From an uncultured Acidimicrobiales bacterium (GTDB lineage Bacteria > Actinomycetota > Acidimicrobiia > Acidimicrobiales > Hopanoidiivorantaceae): 64,000 nt of DNA. The translations under genes and the position numbers were made by a program. The notes under the pieces were generated by a model, which saw nothing but the letters and a program-made list of their open reading frames with translations, did no database searches and was not told where the DNA came from. Below, one piece after another: positions 59,454 to 64,000 of this stretch (its first letter is position 1; each line of letters begins with the position of its first letter). Where the stretch lies: positions 1,864,022 through 1,928,021 of the forward strand of contig OY282367.1 of the NCBI GenBank assembly GCA_958295755.1. Direction: 5' to 3'.

Positions 59454-59483
59454 TTAGCCTCTGCTCGTGCGAGCAGAGGCTAA
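59454..59483 (+). terminator. Intrinsic terminator-like hairpin after the small protein gene
   Basis: TTAGCCTCTGCTCG and CGAGCAGAGGCTAA form a perfect 14-bp stem around a 2-base gap (effectively a 12-bp stem with a small loop), 13 bases after the stop codon. TTTAGCAAAATTTT follows. Confidence 0.8.
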
Positions 59484-59536
59484 TTTAGCAAAATTTTGGT
59501 AATAAACCTCGGTAAACAACCTTGTGAGACAAAAAA

Positions 59537-60856
<1,320 letters not shown>

Positions 60857-61741
60857 CTATTTGAACTCTTCGGCGAAAGTCTCTAAGGCTTTGCGTTGTT
60901 TGCGGCTGAGAGATGTGGGAACTTTCACTTCTACTTTCACGAACTGATCGCCGACAGAACCATTGTTTTCCAAACCGCGTTTGCGCAAGCGCAAGGTGCT
61001 ACCCGACTGAGTGCCGGGTGGAATCACCATCTTGACCGAATCACCATCGTAAGTTGGCACTGAGATGTTGCCACCGAGGGCTGCATCTACAAAACTGACT
61101 TCTTGTTTGATTCTGAGGTTAAGACCTTCTCGCTCAAAAGTGGGGTGCTTACCCACTTTTACTCGTACAAACAAGTCGCCACGACTGCCTCTGTTGGCTC
61201 CTGCTTTGCCTCGACCAGAAGCTTTGATAAGCGCGCCATCCTCCACTAACGGGGGAACTCGCAGAGTGAACTCTGATAGCCCCGGTAGCTTCAAATCAAC
61301 TTCTGTGCCACTAATGGCATCTTCAAACGAAATATTTATTTCAGTGCGTAGGTCTTGCCCGTCTTGAGGCAAACCCCCGCGAAAGCCGAACCCTCTGCCA
61401 CCTCGACCAAAGAGATTGCCAAAACTTCGGCTGAAATCGCTAGTTTCAAAATGGAAGTGAGCTTCGCCTCCTCCAGCCCCCGGGCCGGGGCCTGATTGAA
61501 AAGTGCCTAACTTTTGTGCCTCGTCATAGCGGCTACGAGTTTCTTTGTCTTTTAGAACGCTGTAGGCCGCAGAGATTTCTTTGAACTTTTCTTCGGCTTG
61601 CGGAGAAGAGTTAGAGTCTGGGTGATATTTGCGAGCTAGTTTTCGGTATGTTTTGGTGATGTCTTTTTGAGAGGCAGTGCGCGAGACGCCTAGAGTTTTG
61701 TAGTAGTCCTTCTCAAACCACTCTCGCTTGAATTCGTCCAT
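60857..61741 (-). CDS. dnaJ: DnaJ-family co-chaperone without zinc finger (CbpA/DnaJ2 type)
   Basis: 294 residues. J-domain at about 12-75 with the HPD motif (His40-Pro41-Asp42), a Gly/Phe-rich linker (GPGPGAGGGE; LFGRGGRGFGF), then two C-terminal substrate-binding domains (LRVPPLVEDGALIKASGRG; MVIPPGTQSGSTLRLRKRGL). No CxxCxGxG zinc repeats occur, so it is a class B DnaJ. It stimulates the DnaK ATPase. It lies 42 bases after grpE; the gap consists of 13-bp repeats. Confidence 0.93.
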   Translation of the reverse strand: MDEFKREWFEKDYYKTLGVSRTASQKDITKTYRKLARKYHPDSNSSPQAEEKFKEISAAYSVLKDKETRSRYDEAQKLGTFQSGPGPGAGGGEAHFHFETSDFSRSFGNLFGRGGRGFGFRGGLPQDGQDLRTEINISFEDAISGTEVDLKLPGLSEFTLRVPPLVEDGALIKASGRGKAGANRGSRGDLFVRVKVGKHPTFEREGLNLRIKQEVSFVDAALGGNISVPTYDGDSVKMVIPPGTQSGSTLRLRKRGLENNGSVGDQFVKVEVKVPTSLSRKQRKALETFAEEFK

Positions 61742-61760
61742 ACCCTGTCATCTTTCCTCA

Positions 61761-61783
61761 GCCTTGCGCTTTAGCCTGGCACT

Positions 61784-61799
<16 letters not shown>
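61761..61799 (-). repeat. 13-bp tandem repeat over the grpE stop codon
   Basis: Three units GCCTTGCGCTTTA, GCCTGGCACTTTA and GCCTTGCACTTTC (+ strand). The grpE stop codon (complement of 61784-61786) is in the middle unit. Confidence 0.9.

Positions 61800-64000
<2,201 letters not shown>

Overview
The window looks like chromosome from a free-living, aerobic, heterotrophic actinobacterium, most likely an Acidimicrobiia-type lineage with roughly balanced base composition. The clues are an actinobacterial-type cytochrome oxidase subunit IV (CtaF-like), LLM/F420-type flavin oxidoreductases, a ferredoxin/ferredoxin-reductase pair of the kind that feeds P450s, lipid-transfer thiolases paired with a DUF35 protein, a general L-amino-acid ABC transporter and a short SRP RNA. 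The lineage is an inference from gene content only. There is no rRNA, CRISPR array, transposase or integrase.

Layout: 1-1478 (+) is the end of a cadherin-like/RTX calcium-binding surface protein and a small membrane-anchored protein. 1715-23195 (-) starts with a heptad-repeat protein, then a nucleoside/pseudouridine salvage operon (punA, a phosphohexomutase-family enzyme, psuK, psuG), then an acyl-CoA/alcohol catabolism region: ferredoxin and its reductase, two tandem zinc alcohol dehydrogenases, acyl-CoA synthetase, a PII protein, acyl-CoA dehydrogenase, two LLM oxidoreductases, an orphan ABC ATPase, SDR, two Cys-less thiolases and a double-DUF35 protein. 23368-32167 (+) holds an MBOAT/SGNH polysaccharide O-acylation pair and a complete Aap-type amino-acid transporter with two binding proteins. 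32164-36448 (-) holds a membrane protein, an N-acyl-D-amino-acid deacylase family enzyme, tadA, tRNA-Ser and a nucleotidyl cyclase, with SRP RNA on the opposite strand. 36461-41324 (+) has acuI, a beta-hydroxyacid dehydrogenase and lactate-utilisation genes including a LutB-LutA fusion. 41461-45675 (-) has two related secreted proteins. 45760-57238 (-) is a large cytochrome c oxidase operon with ctaB, and ctaA runs divergently. Three tRNAs, a small protein with a strong promoter, and the dnaK-grpE-dnaJ-purA operon (dnaK cut by the right edge) close the window.

Three things stand out. (1) Upstream of the normal oxidase genes, the operon encodes a second subunit I that aligns well with CoxA but has lost all six metal-ligand histidines and the cross-linked tyrosine, next to a subunit III-like protein that also lacks its signature residues: a redox-dead heme-copper-oxidase module. 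(2) A two-gene restriction-modification system sits inside the operon between coxB and coxA, joined to both neighbours by 4-base ATGA overlaps. (3) Short (10-22 bp) imperfect tandem duplications recur at about nineteen gene boundaries, usually including the start codon, Shine-Dalgarno sequence or stop codon, and similar in-frame repeats expand loops or termini of many housekeeping proteins. Neither the restriction genes nor their junctions show such repeats.
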